Assembly: GCF_014650915.1 (NCBI RefSeq)
Contig: NZ_BMVW01000013.1
Location: 143,928 to 207,927, forward strand
DNA length: 64,000 nucleotides
Direction: 5' to 3'
Origin: Streptomyces poonensis
GTDB lineage: Bacteria; Actinomycetota; Actinomycetes; Streptomycetales; Streptomycetaceae
The position numbers and the translations under genes are program-made. Shown here piece after piece: positions 53,793-62,681 of the stretch (its first letter is position 1; each line of letters opens with the position of its first letter). Under the pieces are notes generated by a model. The model was given only the letters and a program-made list of their open reading frames with translations. It had not been told where the DNA came from and made no database searches.

Positions 53793-54113
53793 ATGGAAGT
53801 CCAGCCCGGCCAGAGGCCCGCTGCCGCCTTGCGGGACGTGCGGGCCGTCGTGTTCGACACCGACGGGGTGATCACCGATTCGGCCCGGGTGCACGCCGCC
53901 GCGTGGAAGACCGCCTTCGACGCCTGTCTGACCGAGCATCCGCCGGAGGCCCGAGCAGCGTCGCCCCTTCGACGCCCGGGAGGACTACCTGCGGTACGTG
54001 GACGGCAGTCCCGGCTCGGCGGCGCCGCCGCCTTCCTCGGCCCGACCACCGTCGCGGCCGTCGGGGGCTGGCGGCGCCCGGTGCCAGTGCCCGTGCCCAG
54101 GGTGCCGTCATGA
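53793..54113 (+). pseudogene. Decayed HAD phosphatase (beta-phosphoglucomutase-like)
   Basis: Opens normally with DVRAVVFDTDGVITDSARVH and AAWKTAFDACL, the HAD motif I of this family. The following RPFDAREDYLRYVDG block appears one frame away, and GAAAFLGPT returns to the original frame. The remaining two-thirds of the enzyme is gone. At least two frameshifts plus a truncation. Confidence 0.75.
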
Positions 54114-54660
54114 ACGGGCGTCACAACGACAACGAGCAGGCCGAGTTCGTTTCCGCCTTCCGGGTCGAGGCCCGCCGCCCGGGGAGTGCCGCCGGAGGCG
54201 GTGGCGGAGCGGCTGCGCGCCGCCCGGCCCGCGGTGTACCTGTCCGAGGCCGGTGACGGGACCCTGGATCTGCCGATGGGCGGCGACCCGCTGCTGCCGG
54301 CCGACGCCCCGTATCCCTACGCCAACTTCGTCGCCGCCGTGGACTGCGCGGCGATCCCGCCGGGCGGCCGACGTCCCGCTGCCGCCCGGCGGGCATCTGC
54401 TGTTGTTCGCCGACCCGGCTGTGGAGCACCGCGGGATCGACTCCGGCGCGGTGCGCCGGGTCCCGGCCGGCACCCCCTCGTGCGGCGGCGCCCGGCGGGG
54501 GAGGACGAGGAGCCGGCCTACGAGCCGTACGAGGAGCGGTGACTGCGCACGCTCTTCCACCAGTCGAGCTGGGGGCGGGGCCCGGGGGACGACCCGGCGG
54601 ACCCGCACGCCAAGGTGCTGGACGCCGGGTCTACGTCTACGTCGACACGATGTGAGGCGT
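54110..54660 (+). pseudogene. Frameshifted DUF1963 (YwqG-like) gene
   Basis: Consecutive parts lie in different frames: PAVYLSEAGDGTLDLPMGGD with YPYANFVAAVDCAAIP, then ADVPLPPGGHLLLFADPAVE with HRGIDSGAV, then RRPAGEDEEPAYEPYEE and LRTLFHQSSWGRGPGDDPAD. Together they make a DUF1963 protein broken by three or more frame changes. Confidence 0.7.
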
Positions 54661-54699
54661 GGTGCGACACCCGCCAGGCCGCGCCGCACCCGGCCCCCT

Positions 54700-54932
54700 G
54701 TCACCTGCCTGTCCCGGCGACCGCCATGGCTGGTCAGGGCTCCGCACCCGGCCCGTACCGCGACGTCGACATCACCTGTGCGCTGCGCCTGCTGCGGCGG
54801 GCGGGTGTTCCGGTCGAGCTGCACCAGTGGTCGGGCACGTTCCACGGGTCGCCGGCGATCATGTCCGCCGAGGTCTCCCAACGGCAGCTCGCGGAACTCG
54901 GCGCCGTACTGCGCTGTGCCCTGACGGAGTGA
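54700..54932 (+). pseudogene. C-terminal fragment of an alpha/beta hydrolase
   Basis: DVDITCALRLLRRAGVPVEL followed by HQWSGTFHGSPAIMSAEV is the last helix-strand-His region of HSL-type esterases, where the His of GTFHG is catalytic. The nucleophile half is absent. It is fused in frame with the end of the DUF1963 remnant. Confidence 0.65.
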
Positions 54933-55086
54933 GGAGATTCTCTCGGATCGCTCCGCTCCTCGTCGGGGCCGTCGTGGCGGCCACCGTACCGCCCGGCCGG
55001 ATGAGCCGGACCGGAGACGAGCCGGTCGTCGAGAGCCGGTCGTCGAGAGGCGGTCGTCCAGAGCCGGTCGTCGAGCGGGCCGACCC

Positions 55087-55185
55087 CGGATCGGCGCCGC
55101 CACGCGGGCCCTGCGGCAAGTCGCCGTCGGCCTGCTCGACGACCATGTACGCGGCTGCGTCACCGAGGCCGCCCGCACCGGCCCG
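55087..55185 (+). pseudogene. C-terminal fragment of a CsoR-like copper sensor
   Basis: ATRALRQVAVGLLDDHVRGC followed by VTEAARTG is the end of the CsoR four-helix domain, containing the conserved HxxxC-type spacing (His-Val-Arg-Gly-Cys). The start and the first metal-binding Cys are missing. Adjacent to the copper ATPase gene, it is probably the original local regulator of the copper module. Confidence 0.65.
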
Positions 55186-55211
55186 CCCCTGCCGAGGAGA
55201 AGAACGGAGAT

Positions 55212-55245
55212 CCGGGCCCGGGCGGGTGAACCCGCCCGGGCCCGG
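55212..55245. terminator. Hairpin downstream of copA
   Basis: Perfect 16-bp stem CCGGGCCCGGGCGGGT with loop GA, between the csoR remnant and the end of copA. Confidence 0.8.
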
Positions 55246-55328
55246 GAGCTCGGTGGTCAGGCCCGTACGAGCCGGGCGATGGCCTGGGACGCCCCGCCGG
55301 CCTTCGCCCGGGCCTGGTCGCCGCCGTT

Positions 55329-57593
55329 TCAGCGGTCGGCGGGCCGGAAGCCGCGCAGCCGCAGGCTGTTGCCGACCACGAAGACCGAGGAGAAGGCCAT
55401 CGCCGCTCCGGCGATCATCGGGTTGAGCAGGCCGGCCGCGGCGAGGGGCAGGGCGGCGACGTTGTAGGCGAAGGCCCAGAAGAGGTTGGAGCGGATGGTG
55501 CCCAGCGTCTTGCGGGAGAGACGGATGGCGTCCGCCGCGACCCTCAGGTCACCTCGTACGAGTGTCAGGTCGCCCGCCTCGATCGCGGCGTCCGTACCCG
55601 TGCCCATCGCGAGGCCCAGGTCGGCCTGGGCCAGTGCGGCGGCGTCGTTGACGCCGTCGCCGACCATGGCGACCGAACGGCCCTCGCCCTGCAGACGCTT
55701 GACGACGTCGACCTTGTCCTGGGGGAGGACCTCGGCGATCACGTGCTCGGGCGCGATGCCCACCTCGGTGGCGACCGCTTCGGCGACCGCCTTGTTGTCG
55801 CCGGTCAGCAGCATGGGCGTCAGACCGAGGGCGCGCAGCCGCCGGACGGCCTCCGGGCTGGTCTCCTTGACGGCGTCGGCGACCTCGAGGACCGCGCGGG
55901 CCTCGCCGTCCCAGGCGACCGCGATGGCGGTACGTCCGGCCGCCTCGGCTCCGGCCTTGGCGCGCCGCAGTTCCTCCGGCAGCGCGATGGCCCACTCGTC
56001 CAGCAGCTTCTCGCGGCCGACGAGGACCGCGTGGCCCTCGACGATGCCCTGGACGCCGAGGCCGGCGATGTTCGCGAAGTCCTCGGGAGCGGGAAGGGCG
56101 CCGATGCGGGCGGCGGCGCCTGAGGCGACGGCCTGGGCGATGGGGTGCTCGGAGGAGTGCTCCAGGGCGCCGGCGAGCCGCAGGACGTCGTCCTCGTGGG
56201 TGCCGTCGGAGGTGTGCACGGCGAGCAGCGTCATCCTGCCGGTGGTCACGGTGCCGGTCTTGTCCAGGACGATGGTGTCGACCTTGCGCGTCGTCTCCAG
56301 GACCTCCGGGCCCTTGATGAGGATGCCGAGCTGGGCGCCGCGCCCGGTGCCGACCATGAGGGCGGTCGGTGTGGCCAGGCCCAGGGCGCACGGGCAGGCG
56401 ATGATCAGGACGGCGACGGCCGCGGTGAAGGCGGCGGTCAGGCCCGCGCCGTTGCCGAGCCAGAAGCCCAGGGTGCCGAGCGCCAGGGCGATCACGACCG
56501 GGACGAACACCGCGGAGATCCTGTCGGCGAGCCGCTGGGCGGCGGCCTTGCCGTTCTGCGCGTCCTCCACCAGCTTGGCCATGCGGGCGAGCTGGGTGTC
56601 CGCGCCGACGCGCGTCGCCTCGACGACCAGGCGGCCGCCGGCGTTCAGCGTGGCCCCGGTGACGGCGTCCCCGGTACCGACCTCGACCGGCACGGACTCG
56701 CCGGTGAGCATGGAGGCGTCCACGGCGGACGACCCCTCGACGACCACGCCATCGGTGGCGATCTTCTCACCGGGCCGTACGAGGAACCGGTCACCGACCT
56801 TCAGCTCACTGACGGGGACGAGCTCCTCGCGGCCGTCGCGCAGCACCGTGACTTCCTTGGCGCCCAGCTCCAGCAGGGCCTTCAGTGCCGCCCCCGCCTT
56901 CCGCTTGGAGCGCGCCTCGAAGTACCGCCCGGCCAGGATGAAGGCCGTCACACCGGCGGCGGCCTCCAGGTAGATGTTCCCGGCGCCGTCGGTGCGCGCG
57001 ATGGTGAGCTCGAAGGGGTGGGTCATGCCGGGCGTGCCGGCCGTACCGAAGAACAGCGCCCACAGCGACCACAGGAACGCCGCCGACGTGCCCACGGAGA
57101 TCAGCGTGTCCATGGTCGCGGCGCCGTGCCTGGCGTTGGTCCAGGCGGCCCTGTGGAACGGCCAGGCGGCATACGTCACCACGGGCGCCGCCAGCGTCAG
57201 CGAGAGCCACTGCCAGTACTCGAACTGCAGCGCCGGGATCATGGCCATCGCGATCACGGGAACGGCGAGGACCACGGCGGCCGTCAGCCGCAGGCGCAGC
57301 GGCCGCAGTTCGTCGCCCTCGTCCTGCGGGGGACTGCCGCCGGCGTCCGGCCCGGTGCGGACGGGCTCGGGCTCCCGTGCGGTGTAGCCGGTGGCCTCCA
57401 CCGTGGCGATCAGGTCCGTGACGGTGACGTCCTCGCGGTAGGTGACCTTGGCCTTCTCGGTGGCGTAGTTGACGGTGGCCTCGACCCCGTCCATGCGGTT
57501 GAGCTTCTTCTCGATACGGGCGGCGCACGAGGCGCAGGTCATGCCGCCGATGGCCAGTTCGACCTCGGCGGCACCGGACGTGGTGGTGGTCAT
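55329..57593 (-). CDS. copA: Copper-exporting P1B-type ATPase CopA
   Basis: 754 residues from ATG 57593 (GAGGAG upstream). One N-terminal HMA domain with GGMTCASCAARIEKKL, then eight predicted spans, the ion-site CPC in IIACPCALGLATPTAL (about 398), phosphorylation DKTGTVTTG (about 442), HP motif SSEHPIAQAV and hinge GDGVNDAAALAQAD. It pumps Cu(I) out of the cytosol. In one unit with the CopZ-like gene upstream, under CsoR-box control. Confidence 0.96.
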   Translation of the reverse strand: MTTTTSGAAEVELAIGGMTCASCAARIEKKLNRMDGVEATVNYATEKAKVTYREDVTVTDLIATVEATGYTAREPEPVRTGPDAGGSPPQDEGDELRPLRLRLTAAVVLAVPVIAMAMIPALQFEYWQWLSLTLAAPVVTYAAWPFHRAAWTNARHGAATMDTLISVGTSAAFLWSLWALFFGTAGTPGMTHPFELTIARTDGAGNIYLEAAAGVTAFILAGRYFEARSKRKAGAALKALLELGAKEVTVLRDGREELVPVSELKVGDRFLVRPGEKIATDGVVVEGSSAVDASMLTGESVPVEVGTGDAVTGATLNAGGRLVVEATRVGADTQLARMAKLVEDAQNGKAAAQRLADRISAVFVPVVIALALGTLGFWLGNGAGLTAAFTAAVAVLIIACPCALGLATPTALMVGTGRGAQLGILIKGPEVLETTRKVDTIVLDKTGTVTTGRMTLLAVHTSDGTHEDDVLRLAGALEHSSEHPIAQAVASGAAARIGALPAPEDFANIAGLGVQGIVEGHAVLVGREKLLDEWAIALPEELRRAKAGAEAAGRTAIAVAWDGEARAVLEVADAVKETSPEAVRRLRALGLTPMLLTGDNKAVAEAVATEVGIAPEHVIAEVLPQDKVDVVKRLQGEGRSVAMVGDGVNDAAALAQADLGLAMGTGTDAAIEAGDLTLVRGDLRVAADAIRLSRKTLGTIRSNLFWAFAYNVAALPLAAAGLLNPMIAGAAMAFSSVFVVGNSLRLRGFRPADR

Positions 57594-57684
57594 GTCTGCT
57601 CCTCGGAACTCGCGCACGGAGCGTGCGGCGGATGGGACGGGGAGGGAGCCGCGAAGACGGAGCGGCCCCCTCCCGGCTCGTGGG

Positions 57685-57969
57685 TCAGGCGGCCGCGCGG
57701 CCGGCGAAGTCGTAGCCGGCCGCGTCGACGGTCTTGGCGATCAGGGCGTCGAGCGCCTCGTCGGGTTCGGTGGCGGTCGTGACGGTGACGAGGCCGGTGC
57801 CGATCTCGACGTCGACCGCGGTGATCCCCTCCAGTCCGCCGAGGGCGTCGGCGACGACGCCCTGGCAGTGGGCGCTGCCCACGCCGTCGACCTTGTAGGT
57901 GGTCTTGATGGTCTTGATCTCCGCAGTGGTGTGGCAGCTTCCGTCAGGGGTGCAGCAGTTCTTCGACAT
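57685..57969 (-). CDS. CopZ-like HMA protein lacking the CxxC pair
   Basis: 94 residues. The ferredoxin-like HMA fold is clear (TTYKVDGVGSAHCQGVVADA, ALGGLEGITAVDVEIGTGLV), but the metal loop reads GSAHC where a typical chaperone has MxCxxC, so the first Cys is missing. An N-terminal CCTPDGSCH supplies other Cys residues. It is probably a copper-binding protein of the copA unit, possibly a buffer rather than a standard chaperone. Confidence 0.85.
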   Translation of the reverse strand: MSKNCCTPDGSCHTTAEIKTIKTTYKVDGVGSAHCQGVVADALGGLEGITAVDVEIGTGLVTVTTATEPDEALDALIAKTVDAAGYDFAGRAAA

Positions 57970-58003
57970 GGGACTCTCCGTCGGTCAGGGGAGGATGGCT
58001 TAT

Positions 58004-58020
58004 ACCCCGTGGGGGTATCG
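58004..58020. promoter_or_regulatory. CsoR box ATACCCC-GTG-GGGGTAT
   Basis: A perfect 7-3-7 inverted repeat 34 nt before the CopZ-like start, the classic CsoR operator. A half site (TATACCCC) lies near 58036. Confidence 0.9.
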
Positions 58021-58094
58021 GTGATGACCATAGGTATACCCCCCGCCCGTATGTCGCGCAAGGGGTGATCGGCGCTTGATCGGCGCTTGACTTT

Positions 58095-58111
58095 ATACCC
58101 CCCAGGGGTAT
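58095..58111. promoter_or_regulatory. CsoR box ATACCCC-CCA-GGGGTAT
   Basis: A second perfect 7-3-7 inverted repeat, 52 nt before the divergent His-rich exported protein gene. Confidence 0.9.
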
Positions 58112-58163
58112 GTTGAGGTGTGTCGGCCGCACCCACGAGCGGCCTGGAGATGAGGAGTGCGCC

Positions 58164-59129
58164 ATGAACACCGGACTGCGGATCACCGTCTTCGCCGCCG
58201 CTCTCGCCGCGACCTTCGGCACCGCCTACGGAGTGGGCGGCACGGTCGACGCGATCTCACCCGAACCGAAGAGCGGCGCTCACAGCGGCCCCGAAGGCCA
58301 CGCGGGCGCCGGCCACGAGGAGAAGAGCGGTGGCCACGAGGCGATGGCGCCGGGAGGTCTGGAGGTCTCACAGGGCGGCTACACGCTCGACCTGAAGACC
58401 CCGCGCCTCGACGTCGGCGAGAAGACCGCGCTGCGCTTCGCCGTCGTACAGGACGGGACCGGCCGCACACTCACGGAGTACCAGCGCGAACACGGCAAGG
58501 AGCTCCACCTGATCCTCGCCTCACGCGACCTCACCGTCTACCGCCATCTGCACCCCGTCCGGGCCGCCGACGGCATCTGGTCCACCCCCGTGGAACTGCC
58601 CGAAGCCGGCGCCTACCGGGTCTTCGCGGACTTCAGGCCCGAGGGCGGCGAGGCGCTCACCCTCGGCGCGGACCTCGCGGCGTCCGGCCCGTACGAGCCC
58701 GCTGACCTGCCCGAGCCCGACACCACTGCCCAGGTCGGTGGTTACGAGGTGGAACTCGACGGCGACCTGACGCCCGGCAGGGCAAGCGAACTGACACTTA
58801 CGGTGACAAAGAACGGCAAGCCGGTCCGGAACCTTCAGCCGTACCTGGGCGCCTACGGCCACCTGGTCGCCCTGCGCTCCGGCGACCTGGCCTACCTGCA
58901 CGTCCACCCCAACGGCGAGCCCGGCGACGGCAGGACCCGGCCCGGCCCCGGCATCTCCTTCACGGCCACGGCGCCCAGCACCGGCGCGTACCGTCTCTTC
59001 CTGGACTTCCGGCACGAGGGTGAGGTGCGCACGGCGGCCTTCACGGTGCGTGCGGGCGGCGCGGTGGACGAGTCCGGCCGGCCCTCGCAGACCGAGTCCG
59101 CCGAGCAAGAGGCCGGGCACGCGCACTGA
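58164..59129 (+). CDS. Exported His-rich copper-responsive protein with duplicated domain
   Basis: 321 residues from ATG 58164 (GAGGAG 9 nt upstream). An N-terminal export/anchor segment (LRITVFAAALAATFGTAYG) is followed by a His/Gly-rich stretch (HSGPEGHAGAGHEEKSGGHE) and two tandem beta-rich repeats that each end in a similar block: DLTVYRHLHPV...GAYRVFADFRPEG and DLAYLHVHPNG...GAYRLFLDFRHEG. The paired HLHP/HVHP motifs are probable metal ligands. CsoR-box control and divergence from copZ-copA point to periplasmic/extracellular copper handling. No named family is assigned. Confidence 0.85.
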   Translation: MNTGLRITVFAAALAATFGTAYGVGGTVDAISPEPKSGAHSGPEGHAGAGHEEKSGGHEAMAPGGLEVSQGGYTLDLKTPRLDVGEKTALRFAVVQDGTGRTLTEYQREHGKELHLILASRDLTVYRHLHPVRAADGIWSTPVELPEAGAYRVFADFRPEGGEALTLGADLAASGPYEPADLPEPDTTAQVGGYEVELDGDLTPGRASELTLTVTKNGKPVRNLQPYLGAYGHLVALRSGDLAYLHVHPNGEPGDGRTRPGPGISFTATAPSTGAYRLFLDFRHEGEVRTAAFTVRAGGAVDESGRPSQTESAEQEAGHAH

Positions 59130-59399
59130 GGCGCGCGGCCCCGCCTGATGCGGCCATGTGCGCCTTTCGGAGAGGACGTCAGCGGGCAGGCGCGGCCGGG
59201 GAAGGCGAGGTGGTGCAGACGGGTGATGCGCAGAGCACGGCCCGGTGTGCGCCGTGGCCGTTGGCCGGTCGCCACCCGGCCGAAGGGGGCCGGACTCGCC
59301 GCGGTCGACGGTGCGTGGACGTCAGGCGCGCACGCCCGTCACGCGTGCCGATGACTGCTTCCCCTGATCGGCGAGTGTGACGCAGCGTGTACCAGCTCG

Positions 59400-59783
59400 T
59401 TGGGCTCGGGGATCACGGGACACGGCGGGGGGCTGGCATGCGTGATGGCCGCCGGGCACGGTGGGGGGCTGGCATGGCTGGGCATGACGGGCGTCGCGGG
59501 CATTGGCGTGCTCGCTCTGGTCCTGTTCGGCAAAGACGTCGGCGAGCAGGTCGTCGCGGTGCTCGGAGCGGTCGTGGCGGCGCTGGGGATGGCCTGCTCG
59601 ATCCCGGAACGGCACACGGTGGGGACACCCCACCACCACGGCTTCCTGAGCCGGGACGAGTACCTCGTGGGGACGCCCGATCACCGGGAAGCGGTCCTCG
59701 CCGACCACGAACGCGCCGCCGACGACTGCGCGCTGCCCTGTGTGTCCCGCTCGCGCTCGGACCGCTTGGTCCTCGGCCGCTGA
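59400..59783 (+). CDS. Possible small membrane protein
   Basis: 127 residues at most; ATG 59445 could also start it. Two hydrophobic segments, LAWLGMTGVAGIGVLALVLF and VVAVLGAVVAALGMACSI, are followed by a polar His-containing tail. An opposing open frame covers the same region, but its product is less protein-like. The stop codon is the first unit of a 7-bp tandem repeat. Function unknown. Confidence 0.5.
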   Translation: MGSGITGHGGGLACVMAAGHGGGLAWLGMTGVAGIGVLALVLFGKDVGEQVVAVLGAVVAALGMACSIPERHTVGTPHHHGFLSRDEYLVGTPDHREAVLADHERAADDCALPCVSRSRSDRLVLGR

Positions 59784-59850
59784 GTCCTGAACTCTGAACT
59801 CTGAGCCCTGAGCCCTGAGCCCTGAGCCCTGAGCCCTGAGCCCTGAGTCT
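59781..59850 (+). repeat. Ten-unit 7-bp tandem repeat (TGAGCCC)
   Basis: TGAGTCC, two TGAACTC, six TGAGCCC and TGAGTCT follow each other without gaps. The TGA of the first unit is the stop codon of the preceding ORF. In all three frames it supplies stops, since 7 is not a multiple of 3. Confidence 0.92.
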
Positions 59851-60181
59851 TACGGGCCGCCGAGCGTGCCTCTACCCGGCCCCGTGCACGCCCGGACGGA
59901 TCGGCATCGTCGGCGATCCGTTCGACGCTCGTCCTGTGGGCGGTGTGCCGACGGGAGTGCCGCTGTCCGGCCGTCGGCGGGAGTGAGGGGCGTGCCCAGT
60001 TCCCCCGGCTGCCGATTTCCGGGGATGGCGGCCAATACGGGGAAGTCGGCTCAAAATATGACCAACTTCGTGAGGCGCCGCGGCCTAGCATGCGAGCAGT
60101 TCGACGGCTTGGTCCCGGCCGGGTGCTGTCGGCGTATCGGTGCGGAGAGGCCAGGAGCCTCGCGTCGATGGGAGAACACCG
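59851..60181. other. 331-nt intergenic region
   Basis: Between the repeat and the ferredoxin-reductase gene. A short AT-richer patch (CTCAAAATATGACC, about 60050-60063) may belong to the promoter of the downstream operon. No gene recognised. Confidence 0.45.
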
Positions 60182-61285
60182 GTGGACTTCGCGGCAGCGG
60201 CAGCTCTCCGGGGCCTGCGCGGCCTGGTTCGCACCGTGGACTGGCTGACCTTCCCGCTCTACCTGGAGGACTGCCTCGCCCTGGCGAATCCCCTCTGGTC
60301 CGTCCGGGAACCGAGGGGACGGGTGGAGGCCGTACGGAGGGAGACGTCGGACGCCACAACATTGGTGGTCCGGCCCGGCTGGGGCTGGAGGGGCCACCTT
60401 CCGGGACAGTACGTGCGGGTGGGTGTCGAGCTGGACGGGGTACTGCACTGGCGCCCGTACTCGCTGACCTCACCGCCCGGTGCCGACGGCGGCCGTGTCT
60501 CGATCACCGTCAAGGCCACTCCGGACGGGCGCGTCTCCCGGCACCTGGCACACCGGACGACCGTCGGTACGGTGCTGCGGCTCGGCCCGGCGCAGGGGCG
60601 GCTGGTCCTCGGGCGGCGGCCCCCCGGGCGCCTGCTGTTCCTCACCGCGGGCAGCGGCATCACACCGGTGATGGGCGTGCTGCGCACCCTGGTCACCCGT
60701 GGCGGGCCGACCGATGTGGTCATGGTGCACTCCGCACCGACCCGGCAGGACGTGATCTTCGGTGCCGAGCTGAGGGAACTGGCCGCCCGGTGCCCCGGCT
60801 TCCGGCTGCACGAGCACTTCACGCGCGGCGGCGCCGGTACGCGGCCCCGCCTGGCCATGGCGGAAGTGGCGGAGCTGTGTCCTGACTGGCGCGAGCGCGA
60901 GACATGGGCCTGCGGGCCGGCCGGGATGCTGGACGACGCGGAACGGCACTGGAACCGCCACGGGCGCGCGGACAGGCTGCGCATGGAACGCGCCCGGCCC
61001 GTGCCGCCGCCGGCGGGCGGCGCGGAGAAGGCGGGAAGGGTCCGTTTCACCCGCGCCGGGGCCGAGGCCGAAGCCGACGCCGTGACCCCTCTGCTCGTCG
61101 TCGGCGAGAGCGTCGGCCTGGCCATGCCGAGCGGCTGCCGCATGGGCATCTGCTTCGGCTGCGTCGTACCGCTCAGGTACGGCAAGGTGCGCGATCTGCG
61201 GACCGGGCGGCTGCACGGCGAGGAGGGGGACCTGATCCAGACATGTGTGTCGGCCGCGGCCGGCCCGGTGGCAATCGAGCTGTGA
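60182..61285 (+). CDS. Ferredoxin reductase-ferredoxin fusion (desaturase electron donor)
   Basis: 367 residues from GTG 60182 (GGAGAA upstream). Order: FAD domain with HWRPYSLTSPPG, NAD(P)H domain with LFLTAGSGITPVMGVL, then a C-terminal plant-type [2Fe-2S] domain with SGCRMGICFGCVV and a late QTCVSA Cys. It resembles the DesA3-partner reductases of actinobacteria and is followed 11 nt later by a fatty acid desaturase gene, which it should supply with electrons. Confidence 0.93.
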   Translation: MDFAAAAALRGLRGLVRTVDWLTFPLYLEDCLALANPLWSVREPRGRVEAVRRETSDATTLVVRPGWGWRGHLPGQYVRVGVELDGVLHWRPYSLTSPPGADGGRVSITVKATPDGRVSRHLAHRTTVGTVLRLGPAQGRLVLGRRPPGRLLFLTAGSGITPVMGVLRTLVTRGGPTDVVMVHSAPTRQDVIFGAELRELAARCPGFRLHEHFTRGGAGTRPRLAMAEVAELCPDWRERETWACGPAGMLDDAERHWNRHGRADRLRMERARPVPPPAGGAEKAGRVRFTRAGAEAEADAVTPLLVVGESVGLAMPSGCRMGICFGCVVPLRYGKVRDLRTGRLHGEEGDLIQTCVSAAAGPVAIEL

Positions 61286-61296
61286 GGAGCCCGTCC

Positions 61297-62409
61297 ATGA
61301 GCACCGCGATCGTGCAGCTGAGCGATTCCGACATCGAGGCGTTCGGGGCCGAACTCGACCGGATCCGCGAGGACGTCCTCGCCGAGCGCGGCGAGAGCGA
61401 CGCGCGGTACATCCGGCGCCTGATCGCCGTCCGCCGCGGACTGGAGGCCGGGGGCCGCGCAGCCCTGGCCGTGTCGCTCCTGCCGCCCGCCTGGGCCGCC
61501 GGCACCGCCATGCTGGCCGCCGCCAGGATCCTCGACAACGCGGAGATCGGGCACAGCGTGCTCCACGGTCAGTGGGACTGGATGCGCGACCCGCGGATCC
61601 ACTCCACCACATGGAAGTGGGACCTGCTCGCCTCCGAGGCCGCCTGGCAGCGCGGCCACAACGACAACCACCATGTGTGGACCAATGTCGTCGGCAAGGA
61701 CCGTGACTTCGGGGTCATGATCCTGCGGCTGAGCCACGAGCAGGCATGGCGTCCGTACCACCTCGCCCAGCCGCTGTACTTCGCCCTCCTCTCCCCTTTC
61801 TTCGACTGGGTGCTGGCGGTCTACGAGCTGGAGTTCGACGCTGTCCGTGAGGGCAGGAAGAGCGTCGGGGCCTATCTCCAGGACACCGGCGCGCTGCTGG
61901 CCAGGGCGGCCCGCCGGGCGGCCAGGGAGTACGTGCTGTTCCCGCTGCTGTCCGGGCCGTCGGCGCTGCCGTGCCTGCTCGGCAACGTCAGCGCGGATCT
62001 CATCCGCAACGTGTGGATCCAGTCGGTCATCTTCGTGGGCCACTTCCACACGGACGTCGAGACCTTCACCGAGGAGCAGGCCGCGGACGAGACCCACGGC
62101 GACTGGTACGTGCGCCAGCTCCTCGGCACGGCCAACTTCGAAGGCCCCCCGTGGCTCCACATCGCCAGCGGGACCCTCAGCCATCAGATCGAGCACCATC
62201 TCTTCCCCGACCTGCCCAACAACCGTCTGCCGCAGATCGCTTCCCGGGTGCGCGCCCTGTGCGAGAAGTACCGGCTGCCCTACACCACCGGTTCGCTCGT
62301 CGGCCAGTGCGTCTCCTCCTGGAAACGTATCTTCCGGTACGCGCTGCCCACCCGGGACCCGCGCGGCGGGGAGGTCCGTCAGAAGCAGGACGACGCACGA
62401 GCGGCATGA
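61297..62409 (+). CDS. Membrane fatty acid (acyl-CoA) desaturase
   Basis: 370 residues, ATG 61297 with GAGGAG 7 nt upstream. The three histidine boxes are GHSVLHGQWDW (box 1), RGHNDNHHVWTN (box 2) and LSHQIEHHLFPDLPNN (box 3), the di-iron ligands of the desaturase family. Several spans lie between boxes. In an operon with the reductase; likely introduces double bonds into membrane acyl chains, possibly in the cold. Confidence 0.94.
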   Translation: MSTAIVQLSDSDIEAFGAELDRIREDVLAERGESDARYIRRLIAVRRGLEAGGRAALAVSLLPPAWAAGTAMLAAARILDNAEIGHSVLHGQWDWMRDPRIHSTTWKWDLLASEAAWQRGHNDNHHVWTNVVGKDRDFGVMILRLSHEQAWRPYHLAQPLYFALLSPFFDWVLAVYELEFDAVREGRKSVGAYLQDTGALLARAARRAAREYVLFPLLSGPSALPCLLGNVSADLIRNVWIQSVIFVGHFHTDVETFTEEQAADETHGDWYVRQLLGTANFEGPPWLHIASGTLSHQIEHHLFPDLPNNRLPQIASRVRALCEKYRLPYTTGSLVGQCVSSWKRIFRYALPTRDPRGGEVRQKQDDARAA

Positions 62410-62681
62410 CCGGCAGGACCGGCATAACCGGTCCGGCACCGCGGCCGGGAACCGCGCCACCGCCGGAGAGACGGCGTCACACGCTCCGCCCCATGTCCCC
62501 GTACCGGACGCCGCGTGGGTGACACGGCGCGGCGGACCGGATCGACACGGCCGGCCGCCGGCCGACCTGTCCCGCTGCCCGGACGCACCCGTGCTCCGGG
62601 CTCCACCGTGGAGCGAACCCGAGGTGGGCTGGCCGCTGCCGGGCCGCCCGACCGGCTCGCTCGACCTGTCAGGAGGACCGC

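Noticed and set aside
59781..59850. Candidate CRISPR or attachment site
   Set aside because: A simple 7-bp tandem repeat with no spacers, no integrase and no tRNA nearby.
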